A stretch of 64,000 nucleotides of DNA from Siphlonurus alternatus. Lineage: Eukaryota > Arthropoda > Insecta > Ephemeroptera > Siphlonuridae. A model generated the notes under the pieces. The model did not search any database. It was not told the origin of the DNA and saw only the letters and a list, made by a program, of their open reading frames with translations. The DNA lies in the NCBI GenBank assembly GCA_949825025.1, contig OX463783.1, forward strand, positions 11,877,628-11,941,627, given 5' to 3'. Within the stretch, counting starts at the first letter, position 1. Each line of letters begins with the position of its first letter. Shown here piece by piece: positions 13,010 through 24,756 of the stretch. Both the position numbers and the translations under genes were made by a program.

Positions 13010-13500
13010 GTAAAATTACCGGTACATAACAAATTATTTCAAAATGGCATATTAAACGCGTAAATAAACAATAATAATAATGTTGTGCAGGAATTTTGAC
13101 ACTGAAATTTTTGACACGTGCGTCTTGTGACGTCAAATACCACGTGGTTTCCACGTGTTTTTTTGTTGATTATACTTGAACCCAGACTTTTAGAAACTTC
13201 TTGAGGCAGTATTGATCCATGGTTATACTTGAACCAAGATTCAAGATTATATAATAATAACACTATACCCTTTTTGTACCGGTAAAGACTGCACCGATTT
13301 TTGTATGTATGCATAGTTTTTTCAGCCTGCTTTGATACCCACTCTACTCTATACCGGTATCCATTACATACAGTACTATATGTATACGTTGATATGCATA
13401 TTTATAACTTACCAGCTACTGTATATACCATATACCGGTAAAACAATGGCTCTTCACAGAACACATTGGTAAATATTGAAAAGAAAAATATACCGGTACT
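13010..13500. other. Cluster of ACCGGTA motifs
   Basis: ACCGGTA occurs at about 13018, 13278, 13353, 13434 and 13492 in otherwise AT-rich DNA, mostly as the palindrome TACCGGTA or a close form, with irregular spacing. A lone further copy is at about 14840. No ORF or terminal repeats explain it. Confidence 0.5.
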
Positions 13501-15025
13501 AACAATTATTTTTTTATTGTTATTTCCTATTTTAAAATCAGAAATACAGTAATTTATTGCATTAAATATATAAATCTTGTTTTGTCATATCCTTAATTCT
13601 GGATAACCATGATATTTTATTAATAAAATTATAATTAATAAATACAACACGATTTTGTATATTGATTGAGTATATGTAATGACTTTTATTAACAATATGC
13701 ACAATATACCATATAGATTATAAAATATAATGACATATACCTTGAGAATTAATGTAATTTAAATGAATGTAGTATTTAGAATAAGAGTATAGATTGATTG
13801 CTGTTACTGCACGTGTAATTCTGTAATGTAAAAGAGCTCAAATACCTTTATATATATATATATCTATTTTACCTGCATCATATAGCTTGTTATATGGAAT
13901 CATTTAATTAATCCAGTTATATACAATGGCTAGTAACACTAGTTTGACTATACTATATCCATCTATGGATTTTACTGATTGATTTTTCTTTGAATTTTTT
14001 TTTAAAAAAAAAAGGTTACTGTTATATAATTTAATGAGGAATTTTAAATCCTATTATTAAGTTAATCTTATAATCTAATTATATAAATGAGAAGTATTTA
14101 GGACTAATATTGAATAATTATATTGTGTAATGAGTGTAGTTTTTCTTGTAATTGAGTATGTAAGGTTCAACTTATGTTGTTTTACATTTAATTAATTATA
14201 TGAGTCATGGTAACTTGTTACCGAGGTATTTAATATAAAATATCTGCGTTTTATAAGATAGTTGAAATAATATTATAATGTATACACGATTAGCAATAAA
14301 AATATTCTCAGCTTATAGAGGACATAAAGGACCAAGAGATGGCGCTGACGTCTACAAATTTTGCTCTTTGCATCGAGGATACGGTAATACCTAATAGCAT
14401 GGGGAGAATCACAAAAATTATCAAATATATAGGAAAGAAATCACTTACAAAGTTGAAATATTTTTTTATATTTGTCCGAAAGTGTTTGACAACTAATTAT
14501 GGTGTTGTCATTTCTATAAAATTATGCTGTGGCTACTGATAGAGCATTTACATGATTTTACAATGTTAATCATATACAGCAATCCTCGCCAGACGCACGT
14601 AGTTCCAGCAGTTACTACTACTAGTAGGGGGCGCACTAACTTTATGACGCCAATACGGGTATCGTTTTTAACTTTTTACCTATATTATAGTAGTTTTTCT
14701 ACTCTGTGTTTCCATAAACGCAAATAAAATGGTAAGGTGAATAAAGCATAAAGTCATGCAGGAAAAAAATTGGTATACAAACAAAGCAAAGGGGAGGAAC
14801 CCAACCACTTCTTATGTATTTTGCCCTATATGCGTAAATACCGGTACCCTAATTTTTGGAAGAGGGCCCACCGGAAAATTCATTCAAATGAATTCTTAGG
14901 CCCAAAAATGTAGTGAAATTTGAAGTTTTCGTATTTTTTTGATAGAGACAAATATTCAAATTAAGATTTCTGAACATTGTATTTTTACTTCTGACTTCCG
15001 ACCATTACACGATGGCATGAAATTA
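13501..15025. other. AT-rich, no gene seen
   Basis: GC-richer patches at 14330-14400 and 14585-14665 hold short open frames without recognisable identity. Confidence 0.55.
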
Positions 15026-15183
15026 AATTATTTGTAATTGATTTAGTGCTTTTTCGCCATCTAATTATTGGACTGTATATGTATACAAGTATCAACATTT
15101 GAAAGAAAAGAGAAGTATGCATCAGGCTACAATAATCATGCAGATGCATGGCGAAAAAGCACTATAAAATGAATTTCAAATAA
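15026..15183. mobile_element. 158-bp MITE
   Basis: Inverted arms of about 35 bp: AATTGATTTAGTGCTTTTTC then GCCAT on the left, ATGGCGAAAAAGCACT then ATAAAATGAATTTCAAAT on the right. The AGTGCTTTTTCGCCAT segment is identical in both arms. Flanking duplication not resolved. Confidence 0.7.
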
Positions 15184-15837
15184 GAGAAAAATAATTTGAT
15201 TTGCAATATTTTCAATATAAAGCTGGACAAAGCTCACCCCCTCCCCTTGCTGTAGATTTGCCCTCGATCACCTTAATATAAAGATTAGAAATTGAACAAA
15301 TATTTTGTTAATAGTTTAAATTAAATGTGAGCTTTGTTCTTATTTACTTTGTCATGGTAATAATAATAATAAGGAATCTGAAATACTTCTTATCTTTTAG
15401 TGTATAACAAAGACATACAAGTACGTCCTTTATCAACAATACACGTGTGTACATTTTTTATAATTGTTTTCTTTATAAAGAACAATACCCTTCCCTCTTA
15501 TATGTACTGCACAAAGTTGACTTACTTGACGTTGTGTACTTAAGCTTTTTTTTTTATATTACTTCAAGTGCATTTCAAAAAGAAACTTCAAACTTTTATA
15601 TAAAGAATAATATAATACTGCATGTAAATTATATATTATATTTTGCTTGTGGTAGTGTGGAATTATATCTTAGGTGTAAAGTTAAAAAAACGAATTTAAA
15701 TAGGAAAATATATTGAAACTCCATCCGTATAAATGAATTTAGGGAAATATATAGTAAAAGTAGATGACGCATATAGTGGTGTCGCTTCGGATTATAAAAT
15801 CCAGTACAGTATAAGTCTTGTTTATCTTGTTTAGTAT
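15184..15837. other. AT-rich, no gene seen
   Basis: An 89-codon open frame (15447-15716) has AT-driven composition and no domain. Confidence 0.55.
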
Positions 15838-16125
15838 CTGGGTGTATGGCTAAATAAAGCCTATTCTCAAAAACGGATCAAGAAGAAGAGTCTTGAGTTC
15901 GAGACTCAGTTGGGCAATAATTTTTATCTGTTTGATGAAGATTCCCATAATTTTGCATTATGTTGATATGCTATAAGTTTTGACCATCCTAAGTAAGCTT
16001 TTCATAGTTTCCTTAACTTAATGATCACACACCTCTGCTAATTATGTTCTATTAGAGGTTTAGTGACTGCACCGACCATCTTACCAAGGTTTCCATGGTT
16101 CTTTTAGTAAAAATTACAAATATGG
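15838..16125 (+). repeat. tRNA-derived SINE with two palindromic-core copies
   Basis: A-box-like TGGCTAAATAAA (15847-15858) and B-box-like GAGTTCGAGACTC (15895-15907) are followed by two degenerate copies of the GACCATCCT...TTCCATGGTT core (15985-16030 and 16074-16115). The doubled core suggests a nested or tandem insertion. Confidence 0.5.
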
Positions 16126-16949
16126 CAGGAAAAAAAAAATTATATATGCACTTTTATATATGCTCTCAATATGGACTTATTATTGTGATTTTTTCTCGTT
16201 GCCATAGTGATATACTGTAATATTACATGTATTTTTGGCTTCCAATCAAAAATATAATGTATTGATTACCATAAAATCTAGCACAAATTTAAATTATAAC
16301 TATATAGTAAACAAAAAAAAAAAAAATCTAAATTAAAATTTAGTTTTATTATATATGCATGATACTATATTTACATTAAGTAAATTATAAAGTCTTAATA
16401 ATAAATCAAGATAAAAATTAATGTTGTATATAATAATAAAATACAACATGTGCAGAATGTAATATTATTTTTTACTCTATCTATATACTTATTTATAGAA
16501 GTTGTTAAAAATTTGATTACGATAATTAATTTTATTACTCTAACATGTTTATACGGCTAACTAAATCTTTTAATTACTTTTTTTTTAAAAGAAAGGAGAA
16601 GGGAGGATCTATATTTAAAGACATTAGTAAGTAGAAGATGAAAAAAAAAATAAACTTTACATTTTAACTTGTTTAAATTAACAAATTCCTAAAGCAATAA
16701 TAACTTCTATAATTAGCATCCTGCATGATCTGAGAGTTTATATTTGGAGTCCACTCTCGTATCCTCAAAATAAAAAAAACTTAGTGCTTGAGTGTCCACG
16801 TTTAAAAGTAATCAAAAAATATAACTCTTAGTTTACTTTAACTTTTAATGGATGAGTACTTTAATTTTAATTGAAAATTTTTCTTAGTCATTCATGTGGG
16901 TAGTCATTGAAATTTTTATTTTTGTTTATCTACAGTAAAAGCCTGAATT
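16126..16949. other. AT-rich, no gene seen
   Basis: Featureless between two SINEs. Confidence 0.6.
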
Positions 16950-17255
16950 ATTATTGAATCTAGTCTTATTTATGCCAGGTAAAAAAATTTATAAGTTCGA
17001 TCCCAGGTATATTGCCACACACTTCCAAATGCTTATAAAGAACACCCACTCGTACATCCGAGAGGTGATTGATGGCATCCTCCATCAATTGTCGACTATC
17101 CTGACTGAGGTTTCCATGGTTTCCTCAGTCATAATCAGGTGAATGCTGGTATGGATTGCTATATGGCCGCTCCAGTTTGGAATAAGGGACTTATTAAATC
17201 CTAATAGGCATTGCTAGGTTGGGTCCAAAAGCTGGGAAGCTATAAATTCAGCTGT
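16950..17255 (+). repeat. SINE with GTTCGATCCC B box and palindromic core
   Basis: The B box GTTCGATCCC lies at 16995-17004. The best-preserved core is ACTGAGGTTTCCATGGTTTC then CTCAGT (17107-17132), preceded by GACTATCCTG and followed by GAATGCTGGTATGGATTGCT then ATATGGCCGCTCC. The same head-core-tail order is found on the minus strand at 48.6-48.9 kb, supporting a real SINE family. A-box poorly preserved. Confidence 0.6.
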
Positions 17256-17432
17256 TACTTTTGATCACCACATAACAATATTAAAGAGTTCAATTTAGGA
17301 TTTTAAAAAAAATCATATCACTGCATTGTTATGTCTGTTTCACGTTAGAATTAAACAAACATTCCATGGCATGCATGTGGCTAACTGTCTAGTAACTGAG
17401 CATGGGTTTTATGAAAATATGAATTGATAACA

Positions 17433-17742
17433 GAGTATTGACCTAATTTTTTTTATTGCAGAAATGGATAGAGCGTGCAAAGTTATGCTACCCTGATTTT
17501 TTTCAGATTTTTTAGAGCCCGGGAACTATTTTTAAAAAATTATTGAAAGTTATTTTTGTGAAGTCACGAGACGCCGCTCCTTAAGAAAAAGATAGGACTT
17601 GTCGCCGCGTGACGTCACAAAAAGGACTTTCAATAATTGTTTAAAAATACTTTCGGGGCTCTAAAAAATCTGAAAAAAATCAGGGTAGCATAACTTTGCA
17701 CGCTCTATCCATTTCTGCAATAAAAAAATTGAGGACAATACT
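17433..17742. mobile_element. Foldback MITE, family A copy 2
   Basis: Inverted arms run from GAGTATTG (17433) to CAATACTC (17742). A second, stronger boundary is TTGCAGAAATGGATAGAG (17456) to CTCTATCCATTTCTGCAA (17720), flanked by TA. The inner sequence GGGAACTATTTTTAAAAAAT matches copy 1 at 1.3 kb. The centre contains TGACGTCA. Confidence 0.85.
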
Positions 17743-20700
17743 CCACTGCGGAGAAAAAAACTAAATAGATTTGTTGTTGTTAAAAACGATATACACACAA
17801 GTTTAAAAGTTGAAATTTACAATCGCATGCATAGAATGTACTGTACTGTATATGCACTTGGTGCATGCTTATAATATAGCCATTCATGATTTATATATCA
17901 ATTTTGACAGATATCAAGTTTTGCAAACAATATATCGTGCCATAATGTCTATATCGTCTCATACTAACTGCAATACTGTTTTTTTTACATTCACGTAATA
18001 GTTTTAATGCATTTATTTTGCACTGATATAATAACAAAATATTATTAATGTGACTCGCATATTTAATAATTTTTATTAAATTAAAGAATTTTCTTTTTGA
18101 TCAAAAGAATATTTATACATAAAGATTTCTTTTTTCGTTCTTATTCTTTTATTTCAAGCTGGTAGTTAATTCAATTATAATATAATGTCGTAACCTCATT
18201 CTACTTTTTTATATTATTCTAATTTAATTTTCATTTTATCTAATCTAATTTTATTCTTTACTATATTCTCACACCCATATATTATAATATATATATTTTT
18301 TTATAAATCAAAGTTAAAAAATATTTAATTATCTAATTGTAAGTTACGTAAGCATATAAAATTAAAATTAAGTAGTGAGGGTTGTAAAAAAATAAATAAA
18401 TAATTGAGTAAGAAAAATATAGTTAGATCAAGACACGTTATAAGTACACTGTATAAAAAGATTGTTATGGAAAATGTGTCTTGATTTTTGAAGTTTAACT
18501 ATAAAAATATTGAAGCCGATATTAATACTTATTATTTACTGTTTAAATGGAATTACGCTCTCTTACTATACGGAATGAACTTAAAGTCTTTAAATTCATA
18601 ATCAAGCCTTTATATATTGATATTATAGAGCAAAATTTACATACACAATAAAAATTGTGCCTAAATATGATTAAAAAAATTATTACAAATAATTTGAATT
18701 TTTTCTTAATTAATAGCAAGAATAATTACCAGTAAAGATAAACAATTTATCTATTACATGGTGATATGTATAATATACTGCAGTCCAGAGTATTGGAAAC
18801 TCTTAAAACATCTCTTAACCTTTAAACAACCAAAATACATTAATTATATAAATAATTAAATCATACACAATCTCATGTTTTTTTTATACTATTTCCCATG
18901 CAATACTGTATGTTCACAATGGATACTTTTCTCACTATATGTCATCAGCCTAACTGAATGATACTAACTGATTACTAAGAAACTTGGTTATTTTTCTTGA
19001 TAACACATAAATCGCACCCTATATGAGAACAGCTGCAGATATAAACTTAAAAATTGTTTACATAATTTTTTCTCAGTGTAAAAAGTTTGTCATTACTTGA
19101 AAGTGACGGCGTCCGCGGGTTGCCAAAGTGTTTTGCCAAATGAGTCACAACAGTTACCTCCCCTCGGTAACTTCTCTTTATTACCTACCAAGACTTGGTA
19201 ATTAACGCTGTCACTGGCCCGTCAAAGTAAAAATGAAAGAATTATAAACTTAAGTCTTGAAATAAATATATTCAACCATATGATGTTGAGTCATACTCTT
19301 TTATTATTATTACCAGGATGTGTTTATTTAAATTAAGTGAAACTCATATGATTTATATGTTAATTATTTAATTAATTTCTTAATATGGACATTTTTTACT
19401 AAAAAAATAAGAAAAAAAAAAATGAAAAGTTGAAGTTAAACAGATGTATAAACTTTGTGCTTTTAAATTTTGATTAATTTTATGTTGAATCTTTTTATTT
19501 GAATTCTGATAACATCAATTAATGTTTGCTATTGTTTTAAAAGTTAATTAAAATTGAAATCATATTATAGGATATATGCAGTACGTACAATGCTAATTTA
19601 CTAAATTTAATATTATAAAATATCAACATGTTATATGAAGAGTAAAATTAATTCTTAATTGCTTAAAATAAATACAATTCTTACTGTTGATCGTGAAAAC
19701 TGAAAACTTTTTAGCATAAGGAGCGTTTACATAAATTGAAGTTTAGTTCTACATTTTGAATTATTCTTATTCATTTTTCAATGGTCATGTTTTTTTTTAT
19801 TTAAACATCCCCCTATATTTCTGTATAATTTATATAAATGTGATATAAAGATGATCCATCAAACTTTACATTTTAAGATATTTAATCATTGAGAAAAATA
19901 TAAACATTGGTCCACTCCTATATCACATTTTTTTACATCTGATTAAACTTGAACCGTCTTTTAAAAAAGTAATATTATTCTATATCAAAGATGCTGGAGA
20001 ACAATGAATGCCTTATAAGCTTTTATTGTGCAGTGTCATTGCTCCAACTATAGCTGAAAATTCATTATATACTTGGTCTTTATTAAAATTAATATCTGAA
20101 TTTATAGATTTATAATAATTTCCATACATGGTTTCAATATATTCCATACTCAGCTTTAAAAAAATTGTAGTTCCATGTCAAAACTTGTTAAGTATGGAGA
20201 GAAACATTGCACTTCCGGTTTCTTTTATAGGGAATGCAAGATAAATAAAAGTGTATATAACTATACGGATCACAGCCCATAACTTTTGGCTATGTTCCAA
20301 TGTATATATTTCTTATTTCCACTCTCTGTCACTACGGTTCTCCCACTAGATGTGTTTTCTTCTTTTGCAAGCTTCACTAAACCAAATTGTCATTACAGTC
20401 AAGTGTTATTATTATTCTTATTATCCTAGTAAGGTGCATGACTCTTACGTCATATGTAATAATATTCAAATGTATGTACAATAATATTTTTTTAAAATAT
20501 TATACATATCCAGTTCAATATCAATAAACCATAATATATATAGTACTTTATCGTGAAAATCTTAGTGGAAATGGTCAGTTTGGGTTTTGAGATTTTGAGT
20601 TTCATAATGCTCTATAATGTCGTTGGACTTTATAATATTACCATTTTATTGAAGAATATTTTCCCTGAACTTATGTATAATAATTCCGATAAAACATTGT

Positions 20701-20997
20701 AAAAGTTTCAAATCTTCAAATTATCAAGTACTTTATTCAATAATGATATTATCATTTATAAAAAAAATCGTTAAAATTACTATAATATGATGAGTCATTA
20801 CAATGCAGATATTGCATCATTATTATTGATTGCACTTGAAAGAATTGCATTGCACGCAAATTCAATAATAATAATAATTCAATAATAAATGTAAGTAATT
20901 GATAAATGCTGAGATATCATGTTATAATTTCATTTTACTTTATTCTCGGAAAAAAGTATAAATGTGGCCTACAATCCTTCACATCCTGCATTTACCT
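17743..20997. other. AT-rich, no gene seen
   Basis: A GC-richer segment (19094-19229) has weak inverted ends (GTGACGGCGT and ACGCTGTCAC) and may be a decayed MITE; otherwise nothing. Confidence 0.55.
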
Positions 20998-21048
20998 ATA
21001 CTGACTGAGGAAACCATAGAAAACTTCAGTTAGAATTGGTCGGTCATT
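20998..21048 (-). repeat. SINE-core fragment
   Basis: ACTGACTGAGGAAACCATAG and ACTTCAGTTAGAATTGGTCG are the reverse complement of the core seen at 17.1 kb. No head recognised. Confidence 0.5.
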
Positions 21049-21160
21049 TATTTGCAAAAAATATCTAAAAATTCTTCTATATTAAAAAACAAATTATATT
21101 ACAATAGGAAAGACAAAAAAGTTCTTGTTGCAAAATAATGTTCAAAAAATACTCTACCGA

Positions 21161-21495
21161 TAATGGACAACATACATGAAAAAATGTTATTGCAGAAATG
21201 AATAGAGGGTGCCAAATTATGCTACTCTGAATTTTTTTAGATTTTTTTGAGACCCGGAACTATTTTTTAATAATTATTGAAAGTCCTGTGATTTCAGTTG
21301 GCACCCCTGAGTTCTTAATAAAAAGGATGGAGACTGGACGCCTATTGACGCCTCCAGGGGCCTTGGCCGCACTTTCAATAATTATTTAAAAAATAGTTCT
21401 GGGTCTCAAAAAAATGTGAAAAAATTCAGATTAGCATTATTTGGTACCCTCTATTCATTTCTGCAATAAAAAATTTTCATTGTATGTTGTCCATT
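21161..21495. mobile_element. Foldback MITE, family A copy 3
   Basis: Outer inverted ends are ATGGACAACATAC (left) and GTATGTTGTCCAT (right). Inside them the TTATTGCAGAAATGAATAGA arm matches copy 2, and GAACTATTTTTTAATAATTA matches copies 1 and 2. A TA precedes the left end. The palindrome centre is more diverged than in copy 1. Confidence 0.82.
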
Positions 21496-22100
21496 CAAGG
21501 TTCTCTTGATTTTTCTCCAACTTTTTTCTGTTAATTAAATTATCATAAATCTTATTAGTATAGTGCAGTTAATCATTAAATGAAGGGAGTTTGAATTTCA
21601 TACCGAGGTAAATTATCATTCTTTCAAGTACGCAAATTGCATCTTATGTTTCATATTTAATTATATTTACAAGACAAGTGTATTATATTTATTGATATTT
21701 AAGTCATATGTGGGTAGTGTAATATAAGATTAACTTATAGACCTACTATATGTCTAGTTAGTATGCAGTGCGTTGGTTGTTATAATTGAAATATTATTGT
21801 TTTAATGTGAGAATTATAATGTATAAAAGAAAATATTTAATTAAAAATTATGTGTAGAGTTGTTTAAAAATATCTAGGCCAAGTTATTTATTGGAATTAT
21901 CTCATAATTATACTTATTATATATATATAAAAAATGTCATGCAAAAATCTTTCAAATGGCATCAATTAATGTCAATTTGTTATTGTTGCGCTGTAACAAT
22001 AAATTTTCTTATTGAGTTATTAACTGTTGTAATGCATAATTGGAAATATTTATTGCATATGATTGAATTCACTTGTCTTTTTGTGATTTTTTAACTTTAA
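21496..22100. other. AT-rich, no gene seen
   Basis: No repeat or coding feature recognised. Confidence 0.6.
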
Positions 22101-22140
22101 TTAAGGAAACCTCTGGAAACCTAATATAAAACGGTCGGTT
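22101..22140 (-). repeat. SINE-core fragment (degenerate)
   Basis: TTAAGGAAACCTCTGGAAAC followed by ACGGTCGGTT resembles the reverse-complement core; the CCATGG centre has changed. Confidence 0.35.
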
Positions 22141-22607
22141 GACAAAAATCATTCGTGTCCTTCAATACTGAATTTTAAGTAGTAAATAATAAAATATTTA
22201 TAAATTTCTGCCTATATATAATATATAGCCAAGTGTTGGCAAAAAATGAAATAATTTTATAAAAATACATATTAAAATTTATTATATGAAATATCAGTAC
22301 ATGGAAGTTAAAAGATACCTGGTGAGATATTTTCACCGCTATACCAAATCAATACCAACACCACCATGGTCCAGTCGTATCAGTAACATCTGTATATACA
22401 CAGAGATACTACCTGTTGCAAATGTTATACTGTGGTGATGGTATATACCCCCCTTATCCCTTCTTGTAACTACACGGACAAAAAATTTTACTAGGCAAAC
22501 TTGGTAAGAAATACACTTACTATCTTTTTGTTGAATTGTACAGCAAATCTTGTAAATTTTTACTACGGGCTTTGCAAAATTTACAATCTCAGCATTGTAA
22601 AAAATAC

Positions 22608-22880
22608 TTGGTAAAAGTTTACCATTTTGTAAGTTATATTTACAATGTTTGCAAGTTAGCGCTAGCATATTATAACGTCATAAAATGTTACTATCAAATG
22701 TTAGTAAAAGTTTACCACGTAGTAGCTAAAATCTACAATGCTCGCAAGTTGATGCTAGCATGTTATAATGTAGTAAATTGTTACTCGAGAATGTTGGTAA
22801 AAATTTACTATTATAAGTAGCTGATGTTTACAACGTCCACAGAACGTTGGCGCTAGCACGTCAAACGTTGTAAAAAGAAC
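22608..22880 (+). repeat. Subterminal tandem repeat, about 93 bp x 3
   Basis: Units start at 22608, 22701 and 22794 with TTGGTAAAAGTTTACC-like sequence and contain GCAAGTT then GCTAGCA...TTATAA segments. They lie inside the left end of the 2.3-kb element. Translation across them gives a repetitive peptide (MLVKVYH...), which is an artefact of the tandem array. Confidence 0.7.
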
Positions 22881-22919
22881 ATAACTGAATTGTAAAATCT
22901 TACCATACGTGGTAAAATT

Positions 22920-23821
22920 TTGCAAACTACAACATCCTGTTTTCAAAAAAACCGTTGGCCTTCTTCATTCGGCTTCTGTGATTTGAGCAAACTGGTTGCA
23001 AAAACTTTCTGTGCTGAAATATATCTAATTAAAAGTGCTCCAAGTACCCCAGGAATAAGCAACTTATCGAGAAATGACTATGATCATCAAGTTGATCATC
23101 AGGCTGATTATATTATAAGGTAAGCAAATATGATAATTTGTTGATTTTTCTTGTGTTTTAGAAGTATGCAATGTACATCATACTATAATACAGTCGAACA
23201 TTACAATTTTTGTAGAATTTCTTTGTTATTTCTGTTTAGTTACTTTAATTTGTCACAGGAGATATGTATTGCAAGTTTAGATATTGCAAAATTCACTACT
23301 ACGTTCACATGACGGTGTTTAATAAATATCCGTTGACGACGCCTCATAAGAATAACATGCACTATATCACACAATATCCGTTGTGTACGGATCCGTATTA
23401 AACAGCGTTATGTGAACGTAATTGTAACTTGTAAATGCACGTCATAGTACGAAAGGACTACAAAATTGGAATACAAAAGTACAGTGTACCATATCAAAAT
23501 TATTGTTGGATAATGTAACGTTCATTGCATTAATTGTACCGAGTCTAATTATTATCATGTTTGCAGGACAACGATGCGCAGTTTGGTGTGACATCGCGAT
23601 GTGGGATGAGTATTTTTTGTTGCGAACCGCAGACCTAGATCGCACTATCACCTTACAACGAACTATCCACGGCGTCGTCGGCGTCCACGAACATCAGTAA
23701 CCGACCCTCGCCCACTGATTGACCCACACGGCATCCACGACCCACTGACTGACCCTCGTACGGTACCCTCGCGGGGACATTCTTCTCTACACTGTGGGTA
23801 CTGTACTGGAGATACGACAGT
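22920..23821 (+). other. GC-richer centre of the 2.3-kb element, possible exon remnants
   Basis: A 67-codon open stretch (22920-23120) ends at a good donor, AAG|GTAAGC. A second open stretch follows TTTGCAG (23560-23566) and runs to 23700. Joined directly, the two do not give a long frame, and I recognise no domain. Between them lies the MITE at 23.30 kb. It may be a decayed ORF of the parent transposon. Confidence 0.25.
23302..23418. mobile_element. MITE, family D copy 1 (nested)
   Basis: Inverted ends CGTTCACATGACGGTGTTTA and TAAACAGCGTTATGTGAACG, flanked by TA. Internal CCGTTGACGACGCCTC-type sequence matches, in reverse, the 34.9-kb copy. It is nested in the 2.3-kb element. Confidence 0.75.
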
Positions 23822-24186
23822 CATCGTTTTGTTTCAAAAGACTTACATGGATTACATATAATTTTATTATTTAACATTTTAAAGTGATTTTAATTCATAC
23901 TTCATTTTTTTGTAAATCTGAGTATTCATCATCCAATAAATGCATTAACTTAATTTCTCAATTTTTGTTTTGTAATTATAAAAAAGTGTTCCCGTCCTTA
24001 ATAATTTGTAATTTTAATTAACTTATTAGCACTCGATGATTATTTTAAAGTATGATATCAAATACTTATTTTTAATACAAATTTCTTGTGAATTATGTGT
24101 GTGATCATGTGATCAATACATGACAATAAGTAGTAGTAATAAAAAAAACATTATTTTTAACATATTTAGCTCTTTTAAGTGAAAAT

Positions 24187-24436
24187 AATTTTTTGCGCAA
24201 AGATTCGGTTTTAAATTTTACATACTTATTTGTTACTAAATTTCTAACACTGATTTGCAAAGGTGAGGTCAAACTTAAAGTCCGGATTACTTTGTTGATT
24301 TTTATTGTTGCATCAATCGAAATCAACAAAGTTAATCCGGACTTAAAGTTTGACCTCATCTTTGCATATAGGCGGTAGATATTTAGTAACAATCAAAAGT
24401 ATGTAAAATTTAAAAGCCTAAGGTATGCAAAAAATT
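24187..24436. mobile_element. 250-bp near-perfect palindromic MITE
   Basis: Arms of about 110 bp: AATTTTTTGCGCAAAGATTC inwards on the left, ending in GGTATGCAAAAAATT on the right. GGTCAAACTTAAAGTCCGGA is inverted as TCCGGACTTAAAGTTTGACC. The loop is near 24305. Nested at the right side of the 2.3-kb element. Confidence 0.8.
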
Positions 24437-24756
24437 ACCAACATTTAGTTAGTAAAATCCTGCAGTAAAAGGAAGAATAATTTTACTAGCACTGCCAGTT
24501 AAATTTTACCAAGTTACTGACCTTCTATTTTACCAACATGCCGTAAAATTTTACTACGCAACGCATTTTTAACTTCTACATCATCAATGGTGTAATATTT
24601 TACTGCAAAAGTTAGTAAATTTTAGCTACTTTTCAGTATACAAAATTTAGCAAACTCAAATATTAAGTTTTTACACAGCTACTGTCTTAGTGAGATTCGA
24701 CCCGCCTTTTGTTAGTAAAATCTTACTAACCGTTGGCTAAATTTTTTGTCCGTGTA

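Larger units (their letters stand above)
22471..24756. mobile_element. 2.3-kb DNA transposon with ACACGGACAAAAAATTT termini
   Basis: The left end TACACGGACAAAAAATTTTA is inverted at the right end as AAATTTTTTGTCCGTGTA. Both subterminal regions are full of GTTAGTAAAATTTTA-like motifs. Two smaller palindromic elements lie inside (23.30 and 24.19 kb). A GC-richer centre (22.96-23.82 kb) may be a decayed coding part. No transposase domain recognised, so the superfamily is open. Confidence 0.65.

Noticed and set aside
19094..19229. MITE with GTGACGGCGT/ACGCTGTCAC ends
   Set aside because: Only about 10 bp of imperfect inverted match and no second copy; too weak to call.
22536..22820. 94-codon open frame with internal repeats
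   Set aside because: It reflects the 93-bp subterminal tandem repeats of the 2.3-kb transposon; 93 is a multiple of three, so the frame stays open by chance.
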